From: JAKVKY01 sp964293585
GTDB taxonomy: Bacteria; Bacillota; Negativicutes; Acidaminococcales; Acidaminococcaceae
DNA: 5,939 nucleotides
Assembly (NCBI GenBank): GCA_964293585.1
Contig: CAXYYS010000096.1
Span: forward strand, 1-5,939
Direction: 5' to 3'
Shown: positions 5,840 through 5,939 of the stretch, piece by piece
Numbering within the stretch: position 1 is the first letter of the stretch
Layout of the letters: each line of letters begins with the position of its first letter
Made by a program: the position numbers and the translations under genes
The notes under the pieces: model-generated
The model's input: the letters and a program-made list of their open reading frames with translations, nothing else
Told to the model about the DNA's origin: nothing
The model's database searches: none

Positions 5840-5853
5840 GTGGTGAGTGCTAA
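5827..5853. promoter_or_regulatory. CIRCE operator (HrcA binding site)
   Basis: On the plus strand TTAGCACTG (5827-5835), nine bases, then GAGTGCTAA (5845-5853). This matches the CIRCE consensus (TTAGCACTC-N9-GAGTGCTAA) at 17 of 18 arm positions. CIRCE is the established binding site of the HrcA repressor of class I heat-shock genes, mostly groE and dnaK operons. Here it controls hsp20, predicting repression at normal temperature and release when GroEL is titrated and HrcA loses activity. Confidence 0.96.
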
Positions 5854-5880
5854 TTTTTTAATATTTTTTTATATTTTTTT
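5854..5880 (-). promoter_or_regulatory. Phased A-tracts / UP-element-like region upstream of hsp20 promoter
   Basis: Three runs of T on the plus strand (5854-5859, 5864-5870, 5874-5880), centred about 10 bases apart, lie immediately upstream of CIRCE and the -35 box. The last two sit in an exact tandem repeat ATATTTTTTT (5861-5870, 5871-5880). Helically phased A-tracts bend DNA, and A/T-rich blocks here can act as UP elements for the RNA polymerase alpha subunit. The remaining 59 bases to the window edge show no gene. Confidence 0.5.
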
Positions 5881-5939
5881 ACTAAATCGTAAATTGTAGA
5901 ATGAAATTGAACACTAAAACTAAATAAAAAGATCCATAG

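Overview
The window looks like ordinary bacterial chromosome from a member of the Bacillota (Firmicutes). The evidence is a near-consensus CIRCE operator over a sigma-A promoter in front of a small heat-shock gene, AGGAGG-type ribosome binding sites, an Est30/YvaK-type carboxylesterase and a Firmicutes-style Hsp20. A Negativicutes-like anaerobe is possible, but this is a low-confidence guess because no rRNA or other taxonomic marker is present. No mobile element, CRISPR array, tRNA or rRNA was seen, and coding style is fairly even across the genes.

Layout: (1) bases 1-1898, minus strand: the first 632 codons of clpB, the disaggregase chaperone, running off the left edge before its C-terminal end. 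(2) 1899-2042: divergent intergenic region with a small hairpin and a plausible rightward promoter. (3) 2043-3104, plus strand: a 353-residue protein with a C-terminal membrane anchor that resembles the RMND1/DUF155 family, closed by a textbook terminator. (4) 3145-3298: a compact two-way regulatory region whose two opposed -35 boxes lie in the arms of an inverted repeat. The rightward promoter serves the next operon; the leftward one would make RNA antisense to the DUF155-like gene. (5) 3299-5139, plus strand: a two-gene, translationally coupled operon of a membrane-anchored DUF2939-like extracytoplasmic protein and a serine carboxylesterase. (6) 5145-5853, minus strand: an Hsp20 gene with its terminator, a long leader with possible RNA structure, a near-perfect sigma-A promoter and a CIRCE operator, with phased A-tracts upstream.

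How they fit: clpB and hsp20 are the two protein-quality-control genes. Small heat-shock proteins hold unfolding clients that ClpB with DnaK later resolubilises. They flank, but are not co-transcribed with, three envelope or unknown-function genes. hsp20 is very likely HrcA-controlled, while clpB shows no CIRCE in the upstream region visible here. I see no wholly novel multi-gene system. The best leads are the mirror-image promoter pair at 3157-3240, the DUF155-like protein, the unusual acid residue in the esterase and the hsp20 control region.
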